In this document: in pieces, positions 35,893 through 45,415 of the stretch
Position numbering within the stretch: position 1 is the stretch's first letter
Layout: each line of letters opens with the position of its first letter
NCBI RefSeq assembly: GCF_018219455.1
Contig: NZ_CP056122.1
Location: 682,001-746,000, forward strand
Length of the DNA: 64,000 nt
Direction of reading: 5' to 3'
Source: Moritella sp. 5
GTDB taxonomy: Bacteria; Pseudomonadota; Gammaproteobacteria; Enterobacterales; Moritellaceae
Translations under genes and position numbers: made by a program
Notes under the pieces: generated by a model
What the model was told of the DNA's origin: nothing
Database searches by the model: none
The model's input: only the letters and a program-made list of their open reading frames with translations

Positions 35893-36906
35893 ATGACAAT
35901 TTTAGTCACAGGTGGTGCAGGTTATATCGGTAGCCACACCGTATTGGAGTTATTAAACAGCGATCAAGACGTGGTGGTGATTGATAACTTATGTAATTCA
36001 AGAGAAGAATCATTAAAGCGCGTTAAAGCGATCACTGGTAAGTCAGTAACCTTCTATCAAGGTGATGTACTGGATAGTGAATTATTAACTCGTATCTTCA
36101 CTAAACATGCTATTAAAGCAGTGATCCACTTTGCCGGTTTAAAAGCGGTAGGGGAGTCTAATCAGATCCCGTTAACTTATTACCGTAACAACATTGCGGC
36201 GACGGTTAACATCTTAGAAGCGATGACGGTGCACAATGTAAAGAACTTTGTATTTAGTTCTTCTGCTACTGTGTATGGCGATCCAGCCTCTGTGCCCATT
36301 GATGAAAGTTTCCCAACGTCTGCAACAAACCCTTATGGTCGTTCTAAGTTAATGGTCGAAGAGATACTTGCCGACCTGTATAAGTCTGACAACAGTTGGA
36401 ACATTGCCCGTTTACGTTATTTTAACCCAGTGGGTTCACACGACAGTGGCTTGATTGGTGAAGATCCGAATGACATCCCTAACAACCTTATGCCATACAT
36501 CTCACAAGTTGCTGTGGGTAAACTGAAGCAATTAAGCGTGTTTGGTGATGACTATGCAACGGTTGATGGCACTGGCGTTCGTGATTACATTCACGTGGTT
36601 GATTTAGCATTAGGGCATTTAAAAGCTTTAGACAAGCTAATGACTAACCCAGGTTTAGTGACGTATAACTTAGGTACAGGTCAAGGTTACAGTGTATTAG
36701 AAATGGTTAAAGCCTTTGAACAGGCTTCGGGTAAAACAGTCGCTTATCAAATATCACCACGTCGTGAAGGTGATATTGCGCAATGTTATGCTGCAACCGA
36801 TCTTGCCGAGCGAGAATTAGGCTGGAAAGCAGAGCGTAGTATTGCTGATATGACCGCAGATACGTGGCGCTGGCAATCAAATAATCCCGATGGCTATAAG
36901 CTGTAA
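35893..36906 (+). CDS. galE: UDP-glucose 4-epimerase
   Basis: A 337-residue GalE, interconverting UDP-glucose and UDP-galactose. The NAD-binding [12 protein letters not shown] starts at residue 5, the catalytic Ser is in FSSSATVYG (about 124), and Tyr148/Lys152 are in [25 protein letters not shown] and [12 protein letters not shown] are typical of the E. coli-like group. Length agrees (338 in E. coli). GGGAAA lies upstream of the ATG. It supplies UDP-Gal (and perhaps UDP-GalNAc) for the surface glycans. Confidence 0.95.
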   Translation: MTILVTGGAGYIGSHTVLELLNSDQDVVVIDNLCNSREESLKRVKAITGKSVTFYQGDVLDSELLTRIFTKHAIKAVIHFAGLKAVGESNQIPLTYYRNNIAATVNILEAMTVHNVKNFVFSSSATVYGDPASVPIDESFPTSATNPYGRSKLMVEEILADLYKSDNSWNIARLRYFNPVGSHDSGLIGEDPNDIPNNLMPYISQVAVGKLKQLSVFGDDYATVDGTGVRDYIHVVDLALGHLKALDKLMTNPGLVTYNLGTGQGYSVLEMVKAFEQASGKTVAYQISPRREGDIAQCYAATDLAERELGWKAERSIADMTADTWRWQSNNPDGYKL

Positions 36907-37048
36907 AGTATTATTAAGCGCTAAAGCCGTACTTAAATAAGCGCATTGACCTATTACCTTCCTTGGAATCTATCTTTAAACTAATAGTTCTATTATTTCT
37001 AAATTGATAGCTCTATTTATCGTTTAATGACTTTCCAAGGACGGAACA

Positions 37049-38482
37049 ATGCGTATTTTACATCACGGTGCGGTCAATGGTGTGACCGGGTCTTGTCATC
37101 AGCTATATATGAATGATTATAATTCAGTGCTGATCGACTGTGGTTTATTTCAAGGTTCTGAAGCCGCTGGTAACAACAATAAAGACCAACACGCTATCGA
37201 TTTTAATGTGCGCACCGTTAAAGCGCTTATCATCACGCATTGCCATATCGATCATGTCGGTCGCATTCCTTACTTATTAGCCGCAGGGTTCACTGGCCCT
37301 ATTTACACGACGGAAGCAACAGCAGCGCTCCTTCCCCTTGTTATCGAAGACGCCCTTAAAGTCGGCGTTACCCGCGATAAAAAACTCATCCAAGCTTGCC
37401 TTTCATTATTACAAAAACAGCTTATTCCTGTACCCTATCAAAAGTGGTGTTCCATTGACGTATTAAAAATACCCAAAGAGGATATAAGTGCAGATGACGT
37501 TTGTTATCAACGCCAAAAGATCCGTTTTTGTCCAGCTGGGCATATCCTTGGTTCTGCCTATGTCGAAATCGAACTCGCCACCGATAAACCTATTCACCGT
37601 CACCGTGTTGTATTTTCCGGTGATCTCGGCGCTTCCTACAGTCCATTATTATCATCCCCCCGATCGCCATACCGCGCCGACACCTTAATTATTGAAAGTA
37701 CCTATGGTGACAAAAGGCACGAACACCGTAATCAACGTAGCCAAAAGTTACAAGCCGTCATTGAACATGCGGTGAGTGATAATGGTGTGGTCTTGATCCC
37801 CGCATTCAGTATTGGTCGCACCCAGGAACTACTCTACGAAATCGAGCAATTTATTCACAGCGCCCCAGAGACGAGTTTATGGAAAAATATTGAAATAATC
37901 GTCGATTCGCCAATGGCAGCAAACTTCACCAGTAAATACCGCGACTTTAAAGTCTTGTGGGATAAAGAGGCATTAGGCAAGTTAAAACAGGGTCGCCATC
38001 CACTGGATTTTGAGCAACTTCACACCATCGACAGTCATCAGGATCACCTCAGCGTAGTGAAATACTTATCTAAACGTAAGAAACCCGCAATTGTTATTGC
38101 TGCCAGTGGTATGTGCAACGGTGGCCGTATCGTTAATTACCTCACGCAATTTTTACCTGATGCCACTGCCGATGTGATTTTTGTGGGTTATCAAGCCCAG
38201 GGGTCCCCAGGTCGAGATATCCAACAGTATGGACCAAGGGGTGGCTATGTTGAGCTTAACGGTAAGCGCATAAGCATTAATGCCGATATTCATACCATTA
38301 GTGGCTATTCTGCCCATGCAGACCAGCAAGACCTGCTTAACTTTGTAAAACACATCAAACATAAACCACGGGAGATACGTATTGTGCATGGTGATGAAAG
38401 GGCGAAAACGGTGTTTGCGGAAAAGCTTGGGGAACTGGTGCCGGATGCGCAGGTATTATTGCCAAGTAATAAGGTATTTTAA
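37049..38482 (+). CDS. MBL-fold/beta-CASP nuclease
   Basis: A 477-residue metallo-beta-lactamase fold protein with HCHIDH at residues 64-69, GHILGSAYVEIE, FSGDLGA and the beta-CASP region (LIPAFSIGRTQELLYEIE, then IVIAASGMCNGGR and SGYSAHADQ). This domain set is that of CPSF73-like RNA-processing exonucleases present in bacteria and archaea. A role in polysaccharide synthesis is not expected. It is flanked by galE and the ligase-like gene, and its codon use is visibly more C-rich than its neighbours, so it may be a separate acquisition. Confidence 0.88.
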   Translation: MRILHHGAVNGVTGSCHQLYMNDYNSVLIDCGLFQGSEAAGNNNKDQHAIDFNVRTVKALIITHCHIDHVGRIPYLLAAGFTGPIYTTEATAALLPLVIEDALKVGVTRDKKLIQACLSLLQKQLIPVPYQKWCSIDVLKIPKEDISADDVCYQRQKIRFCPAGHILGSAYVEIELATDKPIHRHRVVFSGDLGASYSPLLSSPRSPYRADTLIIESTYGDKRHEHRNQRSQKLQAVIEHAVSDNGVVLIPAFSIGRTQELLYEIEQFIHSAPETSLWKNIEIIVDSPMAANFTSKYRDFKVLWDKEALGKLKQGRHPLDFEQLHTIDSHQDHLSVVKYLSKRKKPAIVIAASGMCNGGRIVNYLTQFLPDATADVIFVGYQAQGSPGRDIQQYGPRGGYVELNGKRISINADIHTISGYSAHADQQDLLNFVKHIKHKPREIRIVHGDERAKTVFAEKLGELVPDAQVLLPSNKVF

Positions 38483-38493
38483 ATTTGAAAGGA

Positions 38494-38526
38494 GAAGAGT
38501 GATAAACAGGTTATAACTCTTCATTT
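38494..38526. terminator. Weak hairpin between convergent nuclease and ligase-like genes
   Basis: GAAGAGT/ACTCTTC stem with a 15-base loop followed by ATTTTA. It sits in the 64-base gap between converging genes. Confidence 0.35.
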
Positions 38527-38546
38527 TAGCGGCATTATATTTAACG

Positions 38547-39821
38547 TTACGTATTAGCTTTAGCATATAACGCTGTATTTTTGTAATTCGACACTTGGGA
38601 TATACAGATAGTCATCAGTATAAAGTAAGTTATAGATGCTAAGGTACTCGACAGCGATACATCACCAATACCACTTATTATATAACTGACTATCACAAGT
38701 AAACCACTGAGTGAATAAGTCGGATTGATTAATTTATTCTTAAGTAGAATATAGCCAGGGATTAGTAATAATAGTATTACTGTGAACAAACCAAAAACAC
38801 CTCGATTGCCGAGGGCTTGAAAATATATTGAATGGAAGTGTGTTTGCGTTTGCTTAGCCATATATCTAGCTAAGTAGCCTTCATCATATAACTCGCCCAT
38901 TCGTTTTTGTGCTGGAAAGGTACCGTAACCAAAAATGGGCTTTTCCTGTGCTAAGGCTAATGCTCCTTTCCATAGTTCTAAACGAATCGCAGTTGAGGAT
39001 ATTTGGTTTTCTGAATTTGAATTCATATGAGTGATGAAATTGTGTGAAGCATAAGAGAATCGGGAGCTAAGTGGATTGCTGCCGATAGACGTTAGTGCGA
39101 TGGAACCGAGCACTAGCAGACAAATAATACCCGCATATGCCTTTTTCGACACACGTTTAAAATTAGATGGCATCAATAAGAAAATTAAGACAACAGTCAA
39201 CAGCGCTAGAGCTGCGCCTTTAGAACTCGAAATTATCACAGTAGAAGCGCCTAAGAGTAATCCACTATAAGTTAAAATACGAAGCTTGATATTGTTGGTA
39301 TGAATATTGGGTAAAGTAAAAGAGATAACGGCAACAATGGCAATCATTAATGGATTTATATTAAACCCGGCATAGTTAACTCGGTCAAATCCTGTCATTT
39401 GTTCGTTAATCATGATTATAAAAGCAATGATAAGGCTTAAGGAAAAGCTAGCATAAACAAATTGCTGTTTTGGTTTAAAACGGATCAAGAACGCACCAGC
39501 AAGCAGTAATGGTATGCCTCTGGCTGCTTTTTTTACACTGGAGATATCCCCGCTTGCTTGTATTAGGCTGATAATATGCGGAATAGTAAAAATGATAATC
39601 GCTACTGCTAATAACGTTAAGTTTTTATGCCAAGTTAACTTTTTATAAAATCCTGCTGTAATAGATATGACGAGTAAGATTATCGTACCAAGAATATATC
39701 CCTTCGGATATAGAAAAATAAGTAAAGCACAGATCACCACCCCTGCTGTTGATAGGGTTGTCCAGCCAGAGGACGGCTCTGGTGCTAAATTGTCTTGTGT
39801 GTGATTTTGTTCAATATTCAT
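38547..39821 (-). CDS. O-antigen ligase-like protein (WaaL/Wzy_C family)
   Basis: 424 residues, about 11-12 hydrophobic segments, and a large periplasmic loop (about 250-330). The motif THFHSIYFQALGNRGVFGL (His328/His330 and following Gly-x-x-Gly) matches the catalytic HxxYLxxLxxxGxxGL of WaaL ligases, and ELWKGALALAQEKPIFGYG is the upstream conserved segment. It would transfer undecaprenyl-linked glycan to lipid A-core in the periplasm, but Wzy polymerases and protein O-glycosyl ligases share the domain. It is transcribed divergently from pseF. Confidence 0.83.
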   Translation of the reverse strand: MNIEQNHTQDNLAPEPSSGWTTLSTAGVVICALLIFLYPKGYILGTIILLVISITAGFYKKLTWHKNLTLLAVAIIIFTIPHIISLIQASGDISSVKKAARGIPLLLAGAFLIRFKPKQQFVYASFSLSLIIAFIIMINEQMTGFDRVNYAGFNINPLMIAIVAVISFTLPNIHTNNIKLRILTYSGLLLGASTVIISSSKGAALALLTVVLIFLLMPSNFKRVSKKAYAGIICLLVLGSIALTSIGSNPLSSRFSYASHNFITHMNSNSENQISSTAIRLELWKGALALAQEKPIFGYGTFPAQKRMGELYDEGYLARYMAKQTQTHFHSIYFQALGNRGVFGLFTVILLLLIPGYILLKNKLINPTYSLSGLLVIVSYIISGIGDVSLSSTLASITYFILMTICISQVSNYKNTALYAKANT

Positions 39822-40225
39822 TGTGTTACTACTTTAAGCTATTTGTGAATGTTATGAGACAACGTTAAGTCATGCTGACAGTAGTCTTTAAATGACTTAT
39901 TGATAAGGTTGTTTTTAATTGAGCGATTCTTACACTTATCAGTAATAAAGTAAATTATAATATGATCCGGTTTGATCTCTAAATTTGAAGGCTGAATCTA
40001 TCATGGTTATTCACATATAAGAAGATAGTTTGATATACTTCACTTTGTTTTACATTGTAACTAAAATGATTTAGTCAATCTGACATAATGTAATTACAAC
40101 AAGCTGTTTCTGAATCTCAATTTTTAGTTTTATGTACATAGTGACCTATAACAACAGCATATTATCAATATTTGTAGAATTTGCTAATGCTGTATTTGGT
40201 TGGCGTATATAAAGGATACTTGAGT
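39822..40225. promoter_or_regulatory. Divergent control region between ligase-like gene and pseF
   Basis: This 404-base AT-rich stretch has no gene of its own and must contain promoters for both directions. TTATTGATAA at 39897 equals the LuxR-family half-site as I remember it, with a poor second half. No ops element was found here. Confidence 0.45.
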
Positions 40226-40939
40226 ATGAAGATAGCGATCATCCCAGCCCGTGGAGGCAGTAAAAGAATACCGCAAAAGAATATTAAATTATTTTGCGGT
40301 AAGCCCATCATCGCTTACTCAATAGAGGCTGCTTTAGCAAGTGGGTGCTTTGAGCGAGTCATTGTTTCTACCGATAATCAAGAGATTGCCGATATTGCTT
40401 TACAGCATGGCGCCGAAGTCCCTTTTTTTCGTCCTGCATGTATTGCTGATGATTATGCGACCACAATTGAAGTGATACAGCATGCTATAATTACACTAGC
40501 ATTGGAGGACTCGGCTTTAATTTGTTGCTTGTACGCAACAGCTCCTTTCATCACACCGAGAAGCTTAGTTAAAGGACTTGAAATGTTAACTGCGGAAGGG
40601 TTGGATTATTGTTTTAGTGCCACTGAGTTCACTTTCCCTATTCAGCGTGCATTTCGGCTGAATCAGACGGGCAGGGTTGAGATGTTTCAACCTGAATATT
40701 TTAATACGCGCTCTCAGGATCTTGAGTCTGCTTATCATGACGCTGGACAATTTTATTGGGGTACCTATGGTGCCTTTTCTGCGGGGAAACCTATTTTCTC
40801 ATCAAACGCGAAGCCTTTAATTTTGAACGCATCTCAGGTTCAGGACATCGATACAAACGACGATTGGAATAAGGCGGTGTTTTTGTATGAGTTGTTGCGA
40901 CGTAATGATTCGGTTGATGATGCCTTAATAATGCTATAA
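40226..40939 (+). CDS. pseF: Pseudaminic acid cytidylyltransferase
   Basis: Couples pseudaminic acid to CMP (last step of CMP-Pse synthesis). The ATG at 40226 starts MKIAIIPARGGSKRIPQKNI, the N-terminal CTP-binding motif of CMP-nonulosonate synthetases; AAAGGA lies upstream. It has 237 residues. Internal segments CLYATAPFITP, FPIQRAFRL and DAGQFYWGT fit the PseF rather than NeuA subgroup. First gene of the pse block. Confidence 0.93.
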   Translation: MKIAIIPARGGSKRIPQKNIKLFCGKPIIAYSIEAALASGCFERVIVSTDNQEIADIALQHGAEVPFFRPACIADDYATTIEVIQHAIITLALEDSALICCLYATAPFITPRSLVKGLEMLTAEGLDYCFSATEFTFPIQRAFRLNQTGRVEMFQPEYFNTRSQDLESAYHDAGQFYWGTYGAFSAGKPIFSSNAKPLILNASQVQDIDTNDDWNKAVFLYELLRRNDSVDDALIML

Positions 40940-41028
40940 TGTTCGCCATTTTGGCTATGGCTTCGGTAGATGCTATTGTCAAAGACTAAAACGCTTAGTT
41001 ATTCATGCTTGATTGGATTAGATAATAT

Positions 41029-42048
41029 ATGAATTTTGATAGTATTAAAGAATTGATAAAAAATAGTGGGTTAACCGTTCGTCATCTTGATGAGTCTCGG
41101 GATGACTGGAATGTGGTTCTGTCAGCTGCACCAAATCATATGGTTGATTATGATCTGGATACTATTGACTATCATGATTTATATTTTTCGTCAGCGCTCG
41201 AGTTTCAACAACAATCAATGATTTTTTATGCTAGCGGTAAACCTGTTGCTGTATGGCCATTGAGTATTTCACAGTCTGACACTAAAGTTAGTTTAGGCAC
41301 TAGCGGTTGTGAATTGTTACCCCCGCTATTAATTCCTAATTTGGCTGAAAAAGTCGCTAAAAAGGTAGTTAATTCAGCGCATTTGATCTTAGCTGAAATC
41401 AGAACTGCAAAATCAGCAAACTGCACGTTTAAATATAACATGCTTAGTGAAGGGTGTTCGCAGTGGTATAAATCATTACAAGACCAATATAAACGGCTTG
41501 ATGTTACGCATTATTTATACATTGATCTGAAGCTTGATTTGCAGGTGATTAAAGGTGGATTCAGAAAAAGTTTTCGACCGTTGGTGACGAAGGGATTACG
41601 CAGTTGGGATATTAACGTTATTACAGATAGCTGTCCTGCTATTTTTGAAGAGTTTAGGTTACTGCATATTGCTGTAGCGGGACGTGAGACTCGTCCCCAG
41701 TCAACCTGGGATGCTCAGCATGCCGCGATACTATCGGGACATGCTTTCCTTGTTACCTTAAGAGATGATGTCGGTGAGTTAGTGGGTGCGGGTTATTTCA
41801 TGATCAATCAACAACAAGGTCTATACGGTGTTGGTGTTTATAAACGGGAACTGTTTGATCAACCCTTGGGCCATGCTGTGCAGTATAAAGCGATTGAGTA
41901 TATGAAATCGCAAGGGTTGACGACGTATTGCATTGGACAACGACCTTATCCGTACGATCGTAATACACCGACAGAGAAAGAAGTTCAAATTGGTTACTTT
42001 AAAGAAGGGTTTGCAACCCATATGTACCCTGCATTTATCTTTGGTTAA
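41029..42048 (+). CDS. FemAB/GNAT-like acyltransferase in the pse operon
   Basis: A 339-residue protein with two GNAT-like halves, resembling the FemAB-like proteins that occur in surface-glycan clusters. Visible are LYIDLKLDLQVIKGGFRKSFRPLVTKGL (a basic Arg/Lys-rich helix typical of FemAB) and AGYFMINQQQGLYGVGVYKRE. The position between pseF and pseB suggests it puts an acyl or aminoacyl group on pseudaminic acid or its precursors. The precise donor is unknown. Confidence 0.65.
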   Translation: MNFDSIKELIKNSGLTVRHLDESRDDWNVVLSAAPNHMVDYDLDTIDYHDLYFSSALEFQQQSMIFYASGKPVAVWPLSISQSDTKVSLGTSGCELLPPLLIPNLAEKVAKKVVNSAHLILAEIRTAKSANCTFKYNMLSEGCSQWYKSLQDQYKRLDVTHYLYIDLKLDLQVIKGGFRKSFRPLVTKGLRSWDINVITDSCPAIFEEFRLLHIAVAGRETRPQSTWDAQHAAILSGHAFLVTLRDDVGELVGAGYFMINQQQGLYGVGVYKRELFDQPLGHAVQYKAIEYMKSQGLTTYCIGQRPYPYDRNTPTEKEVQIGYFKEGFATHMYPAFIFG

Positions 42049-42148
42049 CAGGGCTTCATTAACATTTAACGTATCGACTGTATTTTTTTATGCTCGAGAA
42101 GAATATAATAACCGCCATAAACGCGGATTAAATCAGAATATCATGTTA

Positions 42149-42174
42149 ACACGCCATTGTTTTTTGGCGTTTTA
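42149..42174 (+). terminator. Possible terminator before pseB
   Basis: ACGCCA/TGGCGT stem with a T-rich eight-base loop and TTTT after it. If active, pseB would need its own promoter, and an AT-rich stretch with TATAAT-like bases (42193-42200) follows. Confidence 0.55.
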
Positions 42175-42222
42175 ACGCAGTCATTTTAAATGATTATAAT
42201 TTAAATAAAAGATGGTGAAATA

Positions 42223-43236
42223 ATGCTTAATAATAAATCAGTTCTTATTACTGGTGGCACAGGGTCATTTGGTAAAAAGTTTATCGAAACCATTTTAGCT
42301 CGTTATCCAGATGTAAAAAAAATCATCATCTACTCTCGTGATGAGCTAAAACAATCAGTCATTAAACAGCAGTATCCAGATTTTGATTATCCTCAACTGC
42401 GTTTCTTTATTGGTGATGTGCGAGACAAAGCGCGCTTAACGCAAGCCTGTGAAGGTGTCGATGTTATTATTCATGCTGCCGCCATTAAACAAGTAGATAC
42501 AGCAGAATATAACCCGACAGAATGCATACGTACTAATGTCGATGGTGCTGAAAACGTCATTCACGCTGCGCTGGCTTGTGGTGTCAATGATGTCGTTGCG
42601 CTTTCTACAGATAAAGCTTGTGCACCGATCAATTTATACGGTGCGACGAAACTAACGTCAGATAAGCTTTTTGCTGCAGCAAATAACATACGCGGTTCTA
42701 AAGACATCCGTTTTAGTGTTGTTCGTTATGGTAACGTGATGGGCTCGCGTGGTTCTGTGATCCCATTCTTTATGGATAAGAAAAAAGACGGTGTATTACC
42801 GATTACCCATGAAGAAATGACACGTTTTAATATTTCGTTACAAGATGGTGTAAATTTAGTTATGTTTGCACTGGGTAATCACCTTGGAGGCGAAATATTC
42901 ATTCCGAAAATCCCTTCATACAAGATCCTTGATGTTGCAAAAGCGATTGCACCTGAATGTAAGCAACGCATTGTTGGTATTCGACCTGGTGAGAAGTTAC
43001 ATGAAGAGATGCTGACTGATACCGATTCTTTAAATACGATAGATCTTGGTCCTTATTACGCTATTTTACCTTCAGTATCATTTACTTATAATGAGCAGGA
43101 TTACCTTTCTCATCACAAGGCTAAAAAAGTACCCTTCGGATTTAGATACACTTCGGGTACTAATACAGAGTGGGAAACGGTTGAGAGCTTACGAGAGTTA
43201 ATTAAAGAGCATGTTGATGCTAATTTTGAAGTGTGA
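42223..43236 (+). CDS. pseB: UDP-GlcNAc 4,6-dehydratase (inverting) PseB
   Basis: First enzyme of pseudaminic acid synthesis, with C5 inversion. 337 residues, soluble. TGGTGSFGKKF at residues 10-20 binds NADP. STDKACAPINLYGATK holds Asp130, Lys131, Tyr139 and Lys143, matching H. pylori FlaA1 (Asp132, Lys133, Tyr141, Lys145) as I remember it. This keeps the Tyr that the two WbpM-like proteins lack. pseC follows seven bases after the stop. Confidence 0.96.
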   Translation: MLNNKSVLITGGTGSFGKKFIETILARYPDVKKIIIYSRDELKQSVIKQQYPDFDYPQLRFFIGDVRDKARLTQACEGVDVIIHAAAIKQVDTAEYNPTECIRTNVDGAENVIHAALACGVNDVVALSTDKACAPINLYGATKLTSDKLFAAANNIRGSKDIRFSVVRYGNVMGSRGSVIPFFMDKKKDGVLPITHEEMTRFNISLQDGVNLVMFALGNHLGGEIFIPKIPSYKILDVAKAIAPECKQRIVGIRPGEKLHEEMLTDTDSLNTIDLGPYYAILPSVSFTYNEQDYLSHHKAKKVPFGFRYTSGTNTEWETVESLRELIKEHVDANFEV

Positions 43237-43243
43237 GTAACCT

Positions 43244-44404
43244 ATGATCCCATACGGTAAGCAAGAGATTACACAGCATGATATTGATGCTGTTATTAAT
43301 GTATTAAAGTCTGATTTTTTGACGCAAGGACCGCAGGTTCCGTTATTTGAAAGTGCGATTAAGAATGCTACTGGTGCAAGTCATGCACTGGCGACTAATT
43401 CTGCTACGTCAGCATTGCATCTTGCTTGCTTAGCGCTTGGGGTTGGTAAGGGTGATGTGGTATGGACAACGCCAATCACCTTTGTTGCGTCATCAAATTG
43501 CGCGCTTTATTGTGGTGCTGATATTGATTTTGTTGATGTCGATGCAGAGACATACAATCTTAGCCCTGAAAAATTAGCAGACAAGCTCGCATATGCGAAA
43601 GCACATAACTTGCCTTTACCTAAGGTCGTGATCCCTGTGCACCTATGCGGTCAACCTTGTGAAATGCAAGCGATCCACCGCCTGGGTCAAGAATATGGGT
43701 TTGCTATTATTGAAGATGCTTCGCATGCGATTGGTGGTCGTTATCAAGATCAACCTATTGGTAACTGTGAATACAGTGATATTACGGTATTTAGTTTTCA
43801 CCCTGTAAAAATTGTCACGACAGCAGAGGGTGGTGCTGCGACGACCAATAATACGCAACTAGCAGATAAAATGGCATTGTTACGTAGCCATGGTATTACT
43901 CGTGATCCTGAGTTAATGACTGAACCTACACATGGTGGCTGGTATTATCAGCAAATTGAGCTGGGTTATAATTACCGGATGACAGAGATGCAAGCCGCGT
44001 TAGGTGTAAGTCAAATGACTCGGTTAGATGATTTTGTTGCGAAACGAAATCAACTTGCCGCAGGTTATGATACGTTATTGCAAGGCCTGCCGTTAATATT
44101 ACCTAAGCAGATAAACGCGTCTTATTCGGGTCGGCACCTGTATGTGATCCGATTAAAACTTGATGAGATAAAATTGTCGCATCTTGAGGTATTTACTGCG
44201 CTTAGAGAGGCGGGAATTGGGGTTAATCTGCATTATATCCCCGTGCATTTACAGCCTTATTATCAGGACTTAGGTTTTAGTAAAGGACAGTTCCCTGAAG
44301 CCGAGGATTATTATACGCAAGCGATTAGTATTCCTCTTTATCACCATATGACGACGCTTCAGCAGCAGCAAGTTGTAGACTCGATTACAAAAATAATTAC
44401 TTAG
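43244..44404 (+). CDS. pseC: UDP-4-amino-4,6-dideoxy-AltNAc aminotransferase PseC
   Basis: A 386-residue PLP aminotransferase of the DegT family acting on the PseB product. The PLP lysine is Lys189 in FSFHPVKIVTTAEGG, the Asp of IIEDASHA binds the pyridine nitrogen, and the start MIPYGKQEIT is characteristic of PseC. It directly follows pseB and is followed by a GC-rich hairpin. Confidence 0.96.
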   Translation: MIPYGKQEITQHDIDAVINVLKSDFLTQGPQVPLFESAIKNATGASHALATNSATSALHLACLALGVGKGDVVWTTPITFVASSNCALYCGADIDFVDVDAETYNLSPEKLADKLAYAKAHNLPLPKVVIPVHLCGQPCEMQAIHRLGQEYGFAIIEDASHAIGGRYQDQPIGNCEYSDITVFSFHPVKIVTTAEGGAATTNNTQLADKMALLRSHGITRDPELMTEPTHGGWYYQQIELGYNYRMTEMQAALGVSQMTRLDDFVAKRNQLAAGYDTLLQGLPLILPKQINASYSGRHLYVIRLKLDEIKLSHLEVFTALREAGIGVNLHYIPVHLQPYYQDLGFSKGQFPEAEDYYTQAISIPLYHHMTTLQQQQVVDSITKIIT

Positions 44405-44444
44405 CATTGTCACGTTAATTCTATAAGCGTGCATATTCTATTGA

Positions 44445-44470
44445 GGGGGAAGGTCCATTCCCCCCTTTAT
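44445..44470 (+). terminator. GC-rich hairpin after pseC
   Basis: GGGGGAA/TTCCCCC with a six-base loop, then CTTTATT. The U tract is weak. It could attenuate rather than end transcription into the aldo/keto reductase gene. Confidence 0.5.
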
Positions 44471-44526
44471 TCTGTTAATTGTTATCGTTTTATTCACTCC
44501 GCTAAATATAACACTAAGTAAACATC

Positions 44527-45411
44527 ATGAATTTAATCTTAGGTACGGTTCAGTTTGGTCTGGATTATGGTATCACTAATGAAAGTGGTAAAGTCAGTAC
44601 GATAGAAGCGCAACATATTCTACAAGTCGCCAGTCATGCTGGTATTCACCTGTTGGATACGGCGGCTGCATATGGCGACAGTGAGACTGTGCTTGGTAAG
44701 CTTTGTCACAAACGAAATGAGTTTAATCTTATTTCTAAGATACCCTCTTCAAAAACACATGCTTTGGACATTCGTAAGTCCGTTGATGAATCATTAAGTC
44801 GATTGCAGACCAGTAAATTACACGCTATTTTATTTCATGATCAGCAAGATGTGCTTAGTAAAGAATCGAAGCAAAGTTTTGAGATACTTTCAGAACTTAA
44901 AAGTGAACAAAAAATTGCGCATATAGGGGCTTCTTTTTATAGCCCCGACGCACTTGAATCAGCGCTTGCGATGCATGACTTGGATATCATTCAAATTCCG
45001 GCTAATTGTTTAGATCAACGTTTTCAACAGTCAGGGTTATTAGATGAAGCTAAGCGTCAGGGCGTTGAAATCCATGTCAGATCATTGTTTTTGCAGGGGC
45101 TGTTATTAAGTGAGAATAATCAACTGCCCACTTACCTACAACAATTTAAGCCTGAATTAACGCGTTACTTTGATTTGGCCAAAACATTGTCGTTGACCCC
45201 GCTACAGTTAGCATTATTGTATTTAAGTAATAATGAATGTATGGATTACGGTGTCGTCGGTTGTCTTAATCGACAGCAACTGATAGAAATTACGGATGCA
45301 TCTAACTATGTACAAGAATTGTTGAGTGAACCGCAGTTTAAAAATAAGCTTGATTTAAGTTGTCTTGCTTCATCTTCTGAACAGTTAATTAACCCGTCAT
45401 TATGGAAGTGA
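44527..45411 (+). CDS. Aldo/keto reductase in the pse operon
   Basis: A 294-residue (beta/alpha)8 reductase. Catalytic residues are in place: Asp and Tyr in LLDTAAAYGDSE (Asp42, Tyr47), Lys in LISKIPSS (about 76) and His in AILFHDQQD (about 110). YGVVGCLNRQQL near the C-terminus fits NADPH binding. It sits four bases before the SpsF-like gene and close to an aminotransferase gene. It may reduce a sugar aldehyde or ketone in a side branch of the nonulosonate pathway; no step of the standard Pse route needs it. Confidence 0.82.
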   Translation: MNLILGTVQFGLDYGITNESGKVSTIEAQHILQVASHAGIHLLDTAAAYGDSETVLGKLCHKRNEFNLISKIPSSKTHALDIRKSVDESLSRLQTSKLHAILFHDQQDVLSKESKQSFEILSELKSEQKIAHIGASFYSPDALESALAMHDLDIIQIPANCLDQRFQQSGLLDEAKRQGVEIHVRSLFLQGLLLSENNQLPTYLQQFKPELTRYFDLAKTLSLTPLQLALLYLSNNECMDYGVVGCLNRQQLIEITDASNYVQELLSEPQFKNKLDLSCLASSSEQLINPSLWK

Positions 45412-45415
45412 TACG

